Assembly: GCA_963576565.1 (NCBI GenBank)
Contig: OY755046.1
Span: 63,833,379 to 63,897,378 of the forward strand
DNA length: 64,000 bases
DNA from: Aspidapion aeneum
Lineage: Eukaryota; Arthropoda; Insecta; Coleoptera; Brentidae
Direction of reading: 5' to 3'
Shown: piece by piece, positions 1-12,800 of the stretch
Layout: every line of letters begins with the position of its first letter
How positions within the stretch are numbered: position 1 is the first letter of the stretch
Translations under genes and position numbers: made by a program
The notes under the pieces: generated by a model
Databases searched by the model: none
Told to the model about the DNA's origin: nothing
What the model saw: only the letters and a program-made list of their open reading frames with translations

Positions 1-64
1 TTAGTCGTGAAGTTGTATTCTCATGCCGTGTACTTTACGTTTCCTGTTTTTTAGAGCTACTGCG
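1..64 (-). mobile_element. Fragment of non-LTR retrotransposon RT, cut by window edge
   Basis: Nearly identical to 58580-58640, which lies in an RT relic just upstream of its FADD box. The minus strand encodes an ALKNRKRKVHGMRIQL-like stretch. A short (AT)n run follows at 66-86. The element probably continues to the left. Confidence 0.7.
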
Positions 65-240
65 ATATATATATATATATATATTTAAAAAGTTGGAGAG
101 ATATAACATCCCTCTCTTAAGCCTTTCGTTACCAGGAATTCGTTTGAAATTCAATTTCTAATTATAATATATTTGATATCGTGAGACGTATCTTGTAAGT
201 CCCCGCTCCTAAATACATTCTTAGGCATCCTTCGGACGTA

Positions 241-415
241 CAGTCAGGGACTTTTTAAATTGCCTGTGTATTTTTTTTTGTCAAAATTTATAATGTTAAG
301 ATATTAGCAAAAATATTTTTCTATAATACGTATGTATAAAGACGGAAGTAAGATTCACAATTTATTTGTAGTATTTTTTATTTTCGAGCGCGGTCAATTA
401 AAAAGTCCCTAACTG
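241..415. mobile_element. 175-bp MITE with TA target duplication
   Basis: Terminal inverted repeats CAGTCAGGGACTTTTTAAAT at the left and its near-complement ending CCCTAACTG at the right. A TA dinucleotide flanks each side (239-240 and 416-417), as in Tc1/mariner derivatives. No coding sequence. Confidence 0.75.
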
Positions 416-468
416 TACCTGACACGCCTTGACCCTAACGTAAAATCTAGGGACGTCCCTGCGACGTC

Positions 469-703
469 CACTCGTGCTCATAAAAATCCCGTAAATGAAA
501 AATATTATTGATAATTTTGAGTGTAGGTTACTGAAAATCCAGCTAAGATGTATTGGCATTTTTTTAAATTTTGTGGTGGCATCCAAAATATCAGAGATAA
601 TTTTTTAAATGCCTTTTACTATAACGATAAACTTAAGTTAAAAACAAAATATAAGTAGCCTATTACAAATTTCTGTGTATGGGTTTTTTATGAGCACGAG
701 TGT
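469..703. repeat. Short inverted-repeat element
   Basis: Arms CACTCGTGCTCATAAAAA at 470-488 and the complement at 685-703 enclose about 190 bp of AT-rich DNA. Probably another MITE; no target duplication was resolved. Confidence 0.5.
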
Positions 704-810
704 ACCTTGTACGTCCTGGGCGTACGAACGTAAAAGGGACTTACGAGGGTGGATCAAATATAAACAAGCCTTTTAAACTTACTAACGGAAAAGTCATTCA
801 AGATGAACGT

Positions 811-2012
811 CCCAACAAACAATTAAAGTTGTAATGACGAAAGCCCAACTAGAAAGAATTTCTTAAAAGTAACCGCAACGTACTCCCGCTACGTCTCAGT
901 ATACCATACAGCGACGTTATAATTCCCTAAGTGGGGAACCAATTTCTGGTTATAACTACTTGGCCAAGTGTTTAAAGTCACTGTAGTAACAACTACACTA
1001 CTACGTCGTAGCCAGGTATCTACTACGTCGTAGAGGCTGTTTTTTTTCCGTAATGGCATAAAAGTTGCGATGTAGTTGCAAATAATATAATCGTTTCTTT
1101 TTGGTAGAATTGTTACACAATATGGTGGACACAACAGTAAACAGACTCGCTTAGTTTTTTTGTTTGGTTATGGTTATAATATGAACTATGTTATCCAAAA
1201 GTGTGAGAATTTACGAGCAGAGGATCAAAATTCGAGTGCGACGCAAAGTTTTTTGTATAACATGCATTATATATATTGCAAAAAACCGGTGCGCCCGTAA
1301 AATTGAGCCGTTTTCTGGTAGCTGATGGAATTTTTGTGTTGTGATTTTGGAGGTTATGTTTTCATAATCGACAGTTAACTCCAACAAATGGTGCTTAAGA
1401 AGAGCATTTTTGGTAAGCTTCAACTAATTTGTTTATAAAATAGTATGGCTCTTTAATATGAACACATAAAACGACAACAAAAATATTAAATTTTCTTTCT
1501 TACATAAAAACATGGCGTCCCAAACTATATTCCCTGATAGTCGAAAAGGTTACTTGAAAGTAGTTGCGGCTTTAAAGTTGATCCAAAAAGTTATTTTGTC
1601 TACATTGTTACATCAGATGTTACTATGATGACACAAACTTTTGTGGTTAAAAATTAAAGTTATAATGTAGTTGTCGGATACACTTGTTTGGGACTCCAAT
1701 GAAGCTTAACTTTCTAGTGGTAATTAAGTAGGATATAAAAGTCAGGGCGACTACGAAATAACGACTAAAAAGAAAGTAAAACTTTAGCAACGTCCTATTG
1801 TGGTAGAGAAGACTATCAGAATCGACTATCAAGAAACAATCCTATGAAGTAGTTTAGAGGGTCGTTTTTACGAAACATCTACTATTTCCTGATACTAAAT
1901 AGTAGTTAGAACTAAAAAGTAACAAATTTTGGTTGGGATCACCACATTTCTACTATAATAAAGTAGCAAAGCCTTTAGAACATGTAGCCGCTACTATAAA
2001 TGTTAGTTGGGG
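811..2012 (-). mobile_element. CCCAAC-TIR element, short copy, nested in mariner
   Basis: The ends (CCCAACAAACAATTAAAG at 811; the complement of CCCCAACTAACATTTATAGT at 2012) match the ends of the longer copy at 19548-23034, which lies in the opposite orientation. Internal sequence is nearly colinear, but this copy lacks about 2.3 kb present in the other. Contains CTACGACGTAGTAG palindromes near 1000-1033. No transposase recognised; target duplication unclear. Confidence 0.75.
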
Positions 2013-2076
2013 TGGCCGTTATAATTTTGGAGTAGGGATATTCAGCGCGATGCTCATTTCGCCAGGAGCAATCGCA

Positions 2077-2754
2077 ATGAGTGAGAAGAAAGTACACAGC
2101 AGTGTTGTGCAAAGAATAATCATTAAATTTCTTACACGCGAAAACGTGAAACCTGCTGAAATTCGATGCAGATGGCGAGCACAGTTCGGAAATAAGACGC
2201 TTTCGTGGGTACCTGTAAAAACTTGTTGCAAATAAATTAACGACGGTCGTGAACGTGTCGACAACGTGAGTTACCCACGTCGTCCGCGTACCATCATTTC
2301 TGCAGACAAAGTTTTAGCGACCGTTTTCTGGTACTGGAGAGGAGTTTTGTTGGTCGATTTTTTGCACGAGCGAATAACAATAAACGCGGCTTACTACTGC
2401 AACTTACTCGACCAGGTAAAGCTTGATTATCGCCAAAAGAGAAAAGCACACCCCATCCAAGACGTGTTGCTCCTGCATGACAACGCTAGACCTGATACGG
2501 CAGCTTTAACACAGGCCAAAATCAAAGAAATGCACTGGACTGTGCTGGAATACCCTCCACACAGTCCAGATTTGTCAACTTGCGATTTTCATATGTTTGG
2601 TTCACTCAAAGATTCACTGGCAGGCGAGCAATTTCAGGCCAATGAAGAGGTGGAGGCATACGTGCGCAACTGATTAGATACCCGCCCAACTTCCTTTTAT
2701 GAAAACGGGATTAAGAAACTGTCAAACCGTTGGGAAAAGTGTATTAACAGATAA
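2077..2754 (+). pseudogene. Mariner transposase, DD34D type, internally deleted
   Basis: The start MSEKKVHSSVVQRIIIKFLT is at 2077, but the frame stops at 2235. The catalytic half resumes in another frame from about 2266. LLLHDNARPD and SPDLSTCDF place two acidic residues exactly 34 residues apart, the mariner DD34D spacing. The segment that should hold the first catalytic Asp is missing, and a TGA at 2671 replaces the usual Trp of the C-terminal RNWL motif before the natural end at 2754. Not functional. Confidence 0.9.
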
Positions 2755-2925
2755 GGGGGATGTGTAGAATAGTATAAAAAAATTCTTTGTGTCATGTTTC
2801 TAAATAACTAGTTTATAAGCAAAGGCTTGTTTATATTTGATCCATCCTCGTAAAATGTACGTTCATTTAATGAAGCTTGCTGTCTGGGTAGTAGTAGTGG
2901 AGGGGTGAGAGGAAACCTAACTTAC

Positions 2926-3183
2926 CTTTTAAGAACCTTTCTGGCATACGGTATAGTCTCTGGCTCTTCATGGACACAGTATTTTCTGGCACCCAAAATG
3001 TAATCCTTCATGTAAATGTCAAAGTTGATCTGTCCTCTGTCAATAAAAAATTCGTCCTGGTCTTTTGAATTTAAGTCTTCGAAAATGTCTAAAAGTCTTT
3101 GGTTGTGAAAGTACCATGGACGTGTCGTATAGTACTGTAGAACGCTCAGGCCGTTCTCTATTCGTTTTTGAGTGCGAACCAAG
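2926..3183 (-). CDS. FAR exon of the C-terminal 'sterile' domain
   Basis: Encodes [20 protein letters not shown] and [16 protein letters not shown], then [15 protein letters not shown], matching the male-sterility/FAR_C domain. Acceptor TTTTTTTAG, donor GTAAGT at 2925. It ends two bases into codon 472, so at least one more exon must follow; none is recognisable in 1-2925. Confidence 0.94.
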
Positions 3184-3878
3184 CTAAAAAAATTGTAATC
3201 AAATATATAACCTTATTAATAGTCCGCAATAGCAAATGTAATAAAAAAAAAATTAATAAAAAAACACCCAACTGCTAAATTTACTTGTAAGTACCTACTA
3301 GTCGCAGTTGAGTACAAAATATACCTATAATGTACGACATGCTTCAACTTTTAGTTTTGATGGTCAAAGCACACTTATGAAATTATACAGTTTTGTATTT
3401 TCATGAATCAGGTTATTGGGTAATTTTGTACCCAACTGTGACTAGTGGTTACAAGTTAATTTAGCAGTTATAACTACAGCAAATTAGAGGACATTTGCAA
3501 TGGGTAATCAAAGGAATTTCAATAAAATCGCCTGAAATTTAGATAATTTATATGCCTTAAAGCCTACATCATGTGACAAAATAGCGTCTCAAGACCGCCA
3601 TATTGATTCCTGTTTAAAAAAATTAAGCCTATAGCACCTTCGGGATCAGTAGCAATTCAACGACACCTTTTTTGTCAAAATCGGTTCAGCCGTTTAGCCT
3701 CTAGCGTGACACAAACATACATATTAACTTACATACATACAACAATCGAAAAACATTACCCTTCCTTTCGCCGTGCTAAAAAAGGTATTTTTCGAAATAC
3801 CGAGTCGGCCGGTTAGTTAGATAATTACGTCCTATAATTCAAGAGTTACACGTAGAACTGACAACACAGCGGCGTCAT

Positions 3879-3917
<39 letters not shown>

Positions 3918-6900
3918 CTCTCTCTCTCTTTAACGTCTTGTGAATGAATACTTACAAAGGCTTATTATTTGTCAGGTACATCAAAAAATCCACCACATAA
4001 GCAGGGATGACATGCAGGAAAAAAGCAGCTATCACATGTGCTATGTAAGTGCTCTTCATCCCCCCTCCAGGATACCAGAGACAGACACTGAATGGGTAGT
4101 TGTAGAAGTGTTTTCTGCCCATGTCTAGGGCTGTGCCCCAGGTTATGGCTTGTTTCTATAATAAGAAATAAATAAATAGTAAAAGATATAGATTTTCTAA
4201 ATTTTTTAAAATTTTAGCCCCAATTTTATTTTTATTTATAATTTTTACTTTTCATTTACATATACATTTTATCTTTGTTATTTAAGAAACAAAGCAATAG
4301 AAATAAATGGATCCATCATGGATATGGTCCCACCATACTGCAACTCGGTTCTTTTGTTGTACAACTATGTATATAGTTTTAAAAATATGAATTTTTAAAA
4401 TTTGGTCATTTTGGTCTTATGGGATTCCCTACCCTAAAATTCGCTAAATTACGTTTTTAAAAATCTTAACATAGGGTGTGGTTCTTTCGCATCTCTATGG
4501 CCCTACAATACTGCAACTTGGTGCTTCTGTTGATAAACTGTATAGTTTTGAAGATACGAATTTTCAAAATTTCCCGATTTTGGTCTTTCTTACCCTAAAA
4601 TTCGCTAAATGACGTTTTTCCGAATCTTAACCATATACGTAATATTCCTTACGTATATGATTTTAACTTAGGTTGTAGTATTTTCGCATCTCTATGGCCC
4701 TACCATACTGCAACTCGGTGCTTTTGTTGAAAACCTGTATAGTTTTTAAAATATGAATTTTCAACGATTGGTCATTTTGGTCTTATGTGATTCCCTACCC
4801 TAAAATTCGCTAAATAAGTTTTTCAGAATCTTAACTTAGGGTGTGGTTTGTTCGCATCTCTATGGCCCTACCATACTGCAACTCGGTGCTTTTGTCGATA
4901 AACTGTATTGGTTTCGAAATATTAATTTTCAAAGTTTGCCCATTTTGGTCTTACGGGATTCCCTACCCTAAAATTCGCTAAATGACGTTTTTCCGAATCT
5001 TAACTCAGGGTATGGTATTTTCGCATCTCTATGGCCCTACCATACTGCAACTCGGTGCTTTTGTTAATAAACTGTATAGTTTTTAAAATATGAATTTTCA
5101 TAGTTTGGCTATTTTGGTCTTATGAGATTCCCTACCCTAAAATTCGCTAAATGACGTTTTTCTGAATCTTAACTCAGGTTGTGGTATTTTCGCATCTCTA
5201 TGGCTCTACCATACTGCAACTCGGTGCTTTTGTTGATAAACTGTATAGTTTTTAAACTATGAATTTTCAAAGTTTGGCCATTTTGGTCTTATGTGATTCC
5301 CTACCCTAAAATTCGCTAAATGAGGTTTTTCAGAATCTTAACTTAGGGTGTGGTTTGTTCGCATCTGTATGGCCCTACCATACTGCAACTCGGTGCTTTT
5401 GTTGAAAAACTGTATAGTTTTTAAAATATGAATTTTTAACGTTTGGCCATTTTGGTCTTATGTGATTCCCTACCCTAAAATTCGCTAAATTAGGTTTTTC
5501 AGAATCTTAACTTAGGGTGTGGTTTGTTCGCATCTCTATGGCCCTACCATACTGCAACTCGGTGCTTTTGTTGATAAACTGTATTGGTTTCGAAATATTA
5601 ATTTTCAGTTTGCCCATTTTGGTCTTACGGGATTCCCTACCCTAAAATTCTCTAAATGATGTTTTTCCGAATCTGAACTCAGTGTGTGGTTTTTTCGCAT
5701 CTCTATGGCCGCACCATACTGCAACTCGGTGCTTTTGTTGAAAAACTGTATAGTTTTTAAAATATGAATTTTGAAAGTTTGGCTATTTTGGGATTATGAG
5801 ATTCCCTACCCTAAAATTCGCTAAATGACGTTTTTCCGAATCTTAACTCAGGGTATGGTATTTTCGCATCTCTATGGCCCTACTATACTGCAACTCGGTG
5901 CTTTTTTTGATAAACTGTATAGTTTTTAAAATATGAATATTGAAAGTTTGGCTCTTTTGGTCTTATGAGATTCCCTACCCTAAAATTCGCTAAATGACGT
6001 TTTTCCGAATCTTAACTCAGGTTGTGGTATTTTCGCATCTCTATGGCCCTACCATACTGCAACTCGGTGCTTTTGTTGAAAAACTATATAGTTTTTAAAA
6101 TATGAATTTTCAACGTTTGGCCATTTTGGTCTTATGTGATTCCCTACCCTAAAATTCGCTAAATGAGGTTTTTCAGAATCTTAACTCAGGGTATGGCATT
6201 TTCGCATCTCTATGGCCCTACCATACTGCAACTCGGTGCTTTTGTTGAAAAACTATATAGTTTTTAAAATATGAATTTTCAACGTTTGGCCATTTTGGTC
6301 TTATGTGATTCCCTACCCTAAAATTCGATAAATGAGGTTTTTCAGAATCTTAACTTAGAGTGTGGTTTGTTCGCATCTCTATGGCCCTACCATACTGCAA
6401 CTCGGTGCTTTTGTTGATAAACTGTATTGTTTTCGAAATATTAATTTTCAAAGTTTGCCCATGTTTCAGAATCTTAACTTAGGGTGTGGTTTGTTCGCAT
6501 CTCTATGGCCCTACCATACTGCAACTCGGTGCTTTTGTTGAAAAACTGTATAGTTTTTAAAATATGAATTTTTAACGTTTGGCCATTTTGGTCTTATGTG
6601 ATTCCCTACCCTAAAATTCGATAAATAAGTTTTTCAGAATCTTAACTTAGGGTGTGGTTTGTTCGCATCTCTATGGCCCTACCATACTGCAACTCGGTGC
6701 TTTTGTCGATAAACTGTATTGGTTTCGAAATATTAATTTTCAAAGTTTGCCCATTTTGGTCTTACGGGATTCCCTACCCTAAAATTCGCTAAATGACGTT
6801 TTTCCGAATCTTAACTCAGGGTATGGTATTTTCGCATCTCTATGGCCCTACCATACTGCAACTCGGTGCTTTTGTTAATAAACTGTATAGTTTTTAAAAT

Positions 6901-9803
6901 ATGAATTTTCATAGTTTGGCTATTTTGGTCTTATGAGATTCCCTACCCTAAAATTCGCTAAATGACGTTTTTCTGAATCTTAACTCAGGTTGTGGTATTT
7001 TCGCATCTCTATGGCTCTACCATACTGCAACTCGGTGCTTTTGTTGATAAACTGTATAGTTTTTAAACTATGAATTTTCAAAGTTTGGCTTTTTGGTCTT
7101 ATGAGATTCCCTACCCTAAAACTAGCTAAATGACGTTTTTCCGAATCTTAACTCAGGTTGTGGTATTCTCGCAACTTTATGGCCCTACAATACTGCAACT
7201 CGGTGCTTTTGTTGATAAGCTGTATAGTTTTTAAAATATGAATTTTCAACGTTTGGCCATTTTGGTCTTATGTGATTCCCTACCCTAAAATTCGATAAAT
7301 GAGGTTTTTCAGAATCTTAACTTAGAGTGTGGTTTGTTCGCATCTCTATGGCCCTACCATACTGCAACTCGGTGCTTTTGTTGATAAACTGTATTGTTTT
7401 CGAAATATTAATTTTCAAAGTTTGCCCATGTTTCAGAATCTTAACTTAGGGTGTGGTTTGTTCGCATCTCTATGGCCCTACCATACTGCAACTCGGTGCT
7501 TTTGTTGAAAAACTGTATAGTTTTTAAAATATGAATTTTTAACGTTTGGCCATTTTGGTCTTATGTGATTCCCTACCCTAAAATTCGATAAATGAGGTTT
7601 TTCGGAATCTTAACTTAGAGTGTGGTTTTTTCGCATCTCTATGGCCCTACCATACTGCAACTCGGTGCTTTTGTTGAAAAACTATATAGTTTTTAAAATA
7701 TGAATTTTCAACGTTTGGCCATTTTGGTCTTATGTGATTCCCTACCCTAAAATTCGATAAATGAGGTTTTTCAGAATCTTAACTTAGAGTGTGGTTTGTT
7801 CGCATCTCTATGGCCCTACCATACTGCAACTCGGTGCTTTTGTTGAAAAACTATATAGTTTTTAAAATATGAATTTTCAACGTTTGGCCATTTTGGTCTT
7901 ATGTGATTCCCTACCCTAAAATTCGCTAAATGACGTTTTTCCGAATCTTAACTCAGGTTGTGGTATTTTCGCATCTCTATGGCCCTACCATACTGCAACT
8001 CGGTGCTTTTGTTGAAAAACTATATAGTTTTTAAAATATGAATTTTCAACGTTTGGCCATTTTGGTCTTATGTGATTCCCTACCCTAAAATTCGCTAAAT
8101 GAGGTTATTCAGAATCTTTACTCAGGGTATGGCATTTTCGCATCTCTATGGCCCTACCATACTGCAACTCGGTGCTTTTGTTGAAAAACTATATAGTTTT
8201 TAAAATATGAATTTTCAACGTTTGGCCATTTTGGTCTTATGTGATTCCCTACCCTAAAATTCGATAAATGAGGTTTTTCAGAATCTTAACTTAGAGTGTG
8301 GTTTGTTCGCATCTCTATGGCCCTACCATACTGCAACTCGGTGCTTTTGTTGAAAAACTGTATAGTTTTTAAAATATGAATTTTTAACGTTTGGCCATTT
8401 TGGTCTTATGTGATTCCCTACCCTAAAATTCGCTAAATTAGGTTTTTCAGAATCTTAACTTAGGGTGTGGTTTGATCGCATCTCTATGGCCCTACCATAC
8501 TGCAACTCGGTGCTTTTGTTGATAAACTGTATTGGTTTCGAAATATTAATTTTCAGTTTGCCCATTTTGGTCTTACGGGATTCCCTACCCTAAAATTCGC
8601 TAAATGACGTTTTTCCGAATCTTAACTCAGGTTGTGGTATTTTCGCATCTCTATGGCCCTACCATACTGCAGCTCGGTGCTTTTCTTGATAAACTGTATA
8701 GTTTTTAAAATATAAATTTTCAAAATTTGGCTGTTTTGGTCTTATGAGATTCCCTACCCTAAAATTCGCTAAATGACGTTTTTCCGAATCTTAACTCAGG
8801 TTGTGGTATTTCCTCATCTCTATGGCCCTACCATACTGCAACTCGGTGCTTTTGTTGATAAACTGTATAGTTTTTAAAATATGAATTTTCAAAATTTGGC
8901 TGTTTTGGTCTTATGAGATCTCCTACCCTGAAATTCGCTAAATGACGTTTTTCCGAATCTTAACTCAGGTTGTGGTATTTTCGCATCTCTGTGGCCCTAC
9001 CATACTGCAACTCGGTGCTTTTGTTGAAAAACTGTATAGTTTTTAAAATATGAATTTTCAACGTTTGGCCATTTTGGTCTTATGTGATTCCCTACCCTAA
9101 AATTCGCTAAATGAGGTTTTTCAGAAACTTAACATAGGGTGTGGTTTGTTCGCATCTCTATGGCCCTACCATACTGCAACTCGGTGCTTTTGTTGATAAA
9201 CTATATTGTTTTCGAAACATTAATTTTCAAAATTTGCCCATTTTGGTCTTATGGGATTCCTTACTCTCAAATTCGCTAAATTACGATTTTAAGAATCTTA
9301 ACCACCATACTGCAACTTGGTGCTTTTATTTATAAACTGTATAGTTTTGAAGATATGAATTTGCAAAATTTTCCGATTTTGGTCTTATGCAAAATATGCA
9401 AATGTGTACATAAGACAAAAATTATAGTGATTTATTACACGTATCCATGCTATAATTATTTACCTAAATTTTGTCCAAACACTCCCGGCTCTCCCCTGCG
9501 ATCTATATAACTTAAATGGTACTTACCAGATTTGCAGTGATGTGATACACCTCTACAGCTTTTTTGTGAGGTAGAGTTCCAGTCTTCCAGCCAATAATAA
9601 CTAAACAATTGACAGATATGTCAACCGGCACTATGTCTGCGATTAATTCTGAATTGCAATGCATTGTTCTTATCACACCTAAAAATACGTCAATTTTTAC
9701 CTTTCTAGCCCACACAGCAATGGCTAAAAAAGGTTTTTTTGATATAACGCCAAAAATGTGTTATTTGGGTGTATTTTGACCTATCTTAGCGATATGTCTG
9801 CCG

Positions 9804-9861
<58 letters not shown>

Positions 9862-12800
9862 GTAACACGATAGCTCGTAAACCGCTAAACCGATTTTTAT
9901 AAAATTTTCAGGTATAATAGTGTTTGATACTCTAATGAGCTGATTAGATTTTAGTCGAAATTCATGATTGGTAATGACAGTTTTTTGACAATTAAAAAAT
10001 TTAAAATATGCTAACTGTTTAACGGAGCATTGCATCAATTTGCGGTTTTCGGAATCTTGTAGACTGCATTTTGCTCAATAATTTGTGCTATAACCGAAAA
10101 CTTCGTAGGAGCTTTAGTTTCTGAGATATTTCCAAAAAACTGTTTTCAAGGGTGATATGTCATGGCTTTACTTGAAGTATGCTAATATAGTCAGAGCATA
10201 TTATTTTAAAAGGCTTTCCGTTTTAGGTCTAGAAGCAAATCATATTACTTTTTAGCAACAGACCATTTCCCCCTAATTTGACCCCGCTGAATCCGAATAT
10301 CTCTGTTGCCAACTCGAAAAATCGACAGGGACCGAGAAAATCCCCCCCAAACTCCCAAAAACCTGTTTTTTTTTCAGTTTTATGCAATTTTATCGAAAAC
10401 TAACCTTTTTATCAAAACTTGCGAAGAACAGTTTTTTGTGGAGAATAAAATTCCCTTTCCAACGATGTATTGGTCAATAAGGTTAGGAAAAGCAAGTAGC
10501 TCTTCAGTGGTGTACGTAAATTGGGATTATTTAGAAAAAACATGTTTATTATAGGTTTTTCAAAATTTTCTCAAAAACTACACTTTTTAGGAAAAAATAT
10601 GTAGTATACTTTATTGTAGAACATAACATTTTCTTTTAAAAACTTCAGGGACGTACTAATATAAAATTATTCTCAAAAATAACTGAAATAATCAGTTTCT
10701 CTTGCATATTTAAATATATTTTCTAACTAAGATATTCAGAAAAAAATGTGCCTTTATTCTTTATTGAGGATAAGACAATTTCTTTTTAAATAATATATTA
10801 CAAAGTGACGTTAATGTTATGATAAATATTTGAAATTGAGATTTTATGGAAATTGAATGAAACCCGTAACAAAAATAATATTTTTTGGTAATTTTTGCAA
10901 TTTACGGACGCCCCTGGAGAGTTTTCTATACTGTGGGTCACGTTTTGTGACACACTGTTTAAAAGGACATTTTATTATCGGGCCCACCGCCGAAGCCATA
11001 AAAGGTCGAAAGTACAAAAGGTCGAAAAAAAATCGACAAAACAAAATATTAAAAATACAAATTTACCGTATCAAGTCAAATTGACCTGTCCAGTCGATGT
11101 GGACCCGCGGCCGTACTTTCGATGATTTGTACTTTCGACCTTTTGTACTTTCGACCTTTTATCCGTCGCTCTTTATTATCCACCGAAAAGCTAATAAGAC
11201 ACAAAATCGAGGGGTCATCAGCTTTCAACAGTACTGTACAAATTTCACAACAGTACCCGACAGTACCACGACAGGATCCAACAGTACTCGACAGTACACG
11301 ACAGTACTCAACAGTACTCGACAGTACCACGACAGGACCCAACAGTACTCGACAGTACACGACAGTACCCAACAGTACTCGACAGTACACGACAGGACCC
11401 AACAGTACCCGACAGTACACGACAGTACCCAACAGTACACGACAGGACCCAACAGTACACGACAGGACCCAACAGTACCCGACAGTACACGACAGTACAC
11501 GACAGTACCCAACAGTACTCGACAGTACACGACAGGACCCAACAGTACTCGACAGTACACGACAGTACCCAACAGTACACGACAGTACGTAACAGTACTC
11601 AACAGTACACGATAGAATCCAACAGCACTCGACACAACCCTCTTACCCGAAACAGTGGCGTAGATGCAAAAAGACAGGATGACTTTTTTTTTTTTTTTTT
11701 TTGGTCGCAAGTCTTTTGAGTGCGCGCTAAGGTCCTATCGGCCTTCCCCAGGATGACCTGTTTTTTTTGGTCGCAAGATTTGTGAGCGCGGCGCGGTTCC
11801 CCAAAGATGATGACCTTTTTTTTTTTTTTGCTCGCATGTTTTTTGAGGGCGCGCTTTGTCCCTGTCGGACCCCCCCAAGGCACGACGACAGTACTCAACA
11901 GGACCCAACAGTACACCGACAGGACCCAACAGTACTCGACAGTACATGACAGTACCCAACAGTACACCGACAGGACCCAACAGTACTCGACAATACACGA
12001 CAGTACCCAACAGTACTCGATAGTACACGACAGTACCCAACAGTACACCGACAGGACCCAACAGTACTCGACAATACACGACAGTACCCAACAGTACTCG
12101 ACAGTACACGACAGTACCCAACAGGACCCAACAGTACACGTCAGGACCCAAGTCCTGTTGGACGCTGTACAAAATTTTAGGGTGCCGATGACCCCTCGCA
12201 CAAAATTGATTAGTTTGGATTGATCTTAAATAATTTATTTAAATTAAGAACACCACTGGAGCGGTAAATAAAAAATAACTTTCAGTTTGTTATACATCGT
12301 TTGAAAGGAAATTTTATTGGCTATGACGAAGTAAAGAACACATTTTTTGATAAAGAGCTTGGTTTTTAAGAAAATTGAATAAAACGTATGAACAACATGT
12401 TTTTTTAAATGATTTGTTGAAATCACCCCCATTGACGGACGTCGCTGGAGAGTTTGCTATAAGTGAAACCCCACCGAGTTTCACATTTTGAAAAGGGAAT
12501 TTCCTTGTCTACACAAAAGTGTAGAACAAGTTTTTTCATGTTAAGCTTAGTTTTTGAGAAAATTAGATAAAACCTGTAACAAAAATGGTTTATTTTCTGT
12601 TTTTTCAAAATTAATTTAATTTACGGATGCCCCTGAAGTTTTATTTATAAAACCGATTTAATCATTTTATACGTCGTTTTGAAGGAAATTTTATTGAGTA
12701 TACCAAAATGTAATACATGGTATTCTGTAGATATTAGTTTAAAAAAAAATTAAATAAATCTCGTAAAAAACATAGGTATTTTTTCAACTTTTTTTAATTA

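Larger units (their letters stand above)
744..2850 (+). mobile_element. Mariner element, inactivated and split by a nested insertion
   Basis: TIRs of about 30 bp begin CGAGGGTGGATCAAATATAA (744) and end with the complement (2850), with one obvious mismatch and a TA on both sides (742-743, 2851-2852). About 900 bp belong to mariner; the remaining 1.2 kb (811-2012) is a second element inserted in the 5' leader. It lies beyond the last visible FAR exon, probably in the next FAR intron. Confidence 0.9.

Noticed and set aside
1..740. Search for the missing last FAR exon
   Set aside because: No minus-strand peptide like a FAR C-terminus after an acceptor; only MITE and RT fragments seen.
4310..9380. 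CRISPR-like regular spacing
   Set aside because: Whole units of about 170 bp repeat, with no unique spacers; a eukaryotic satellite.
9781..10038. 85-codon frame with poly-His-Thr
   Set aside because: Translation of the (TG)n tract.
11076..12223. Several open frames of 75-200 codons on both strands, rich in [11 protein letters not shown] or [10 protein letters not shown] repeats
   Set aside because: They arise from a short tandem repeat lacking stops in many frames; open on both strands at once, no domain.
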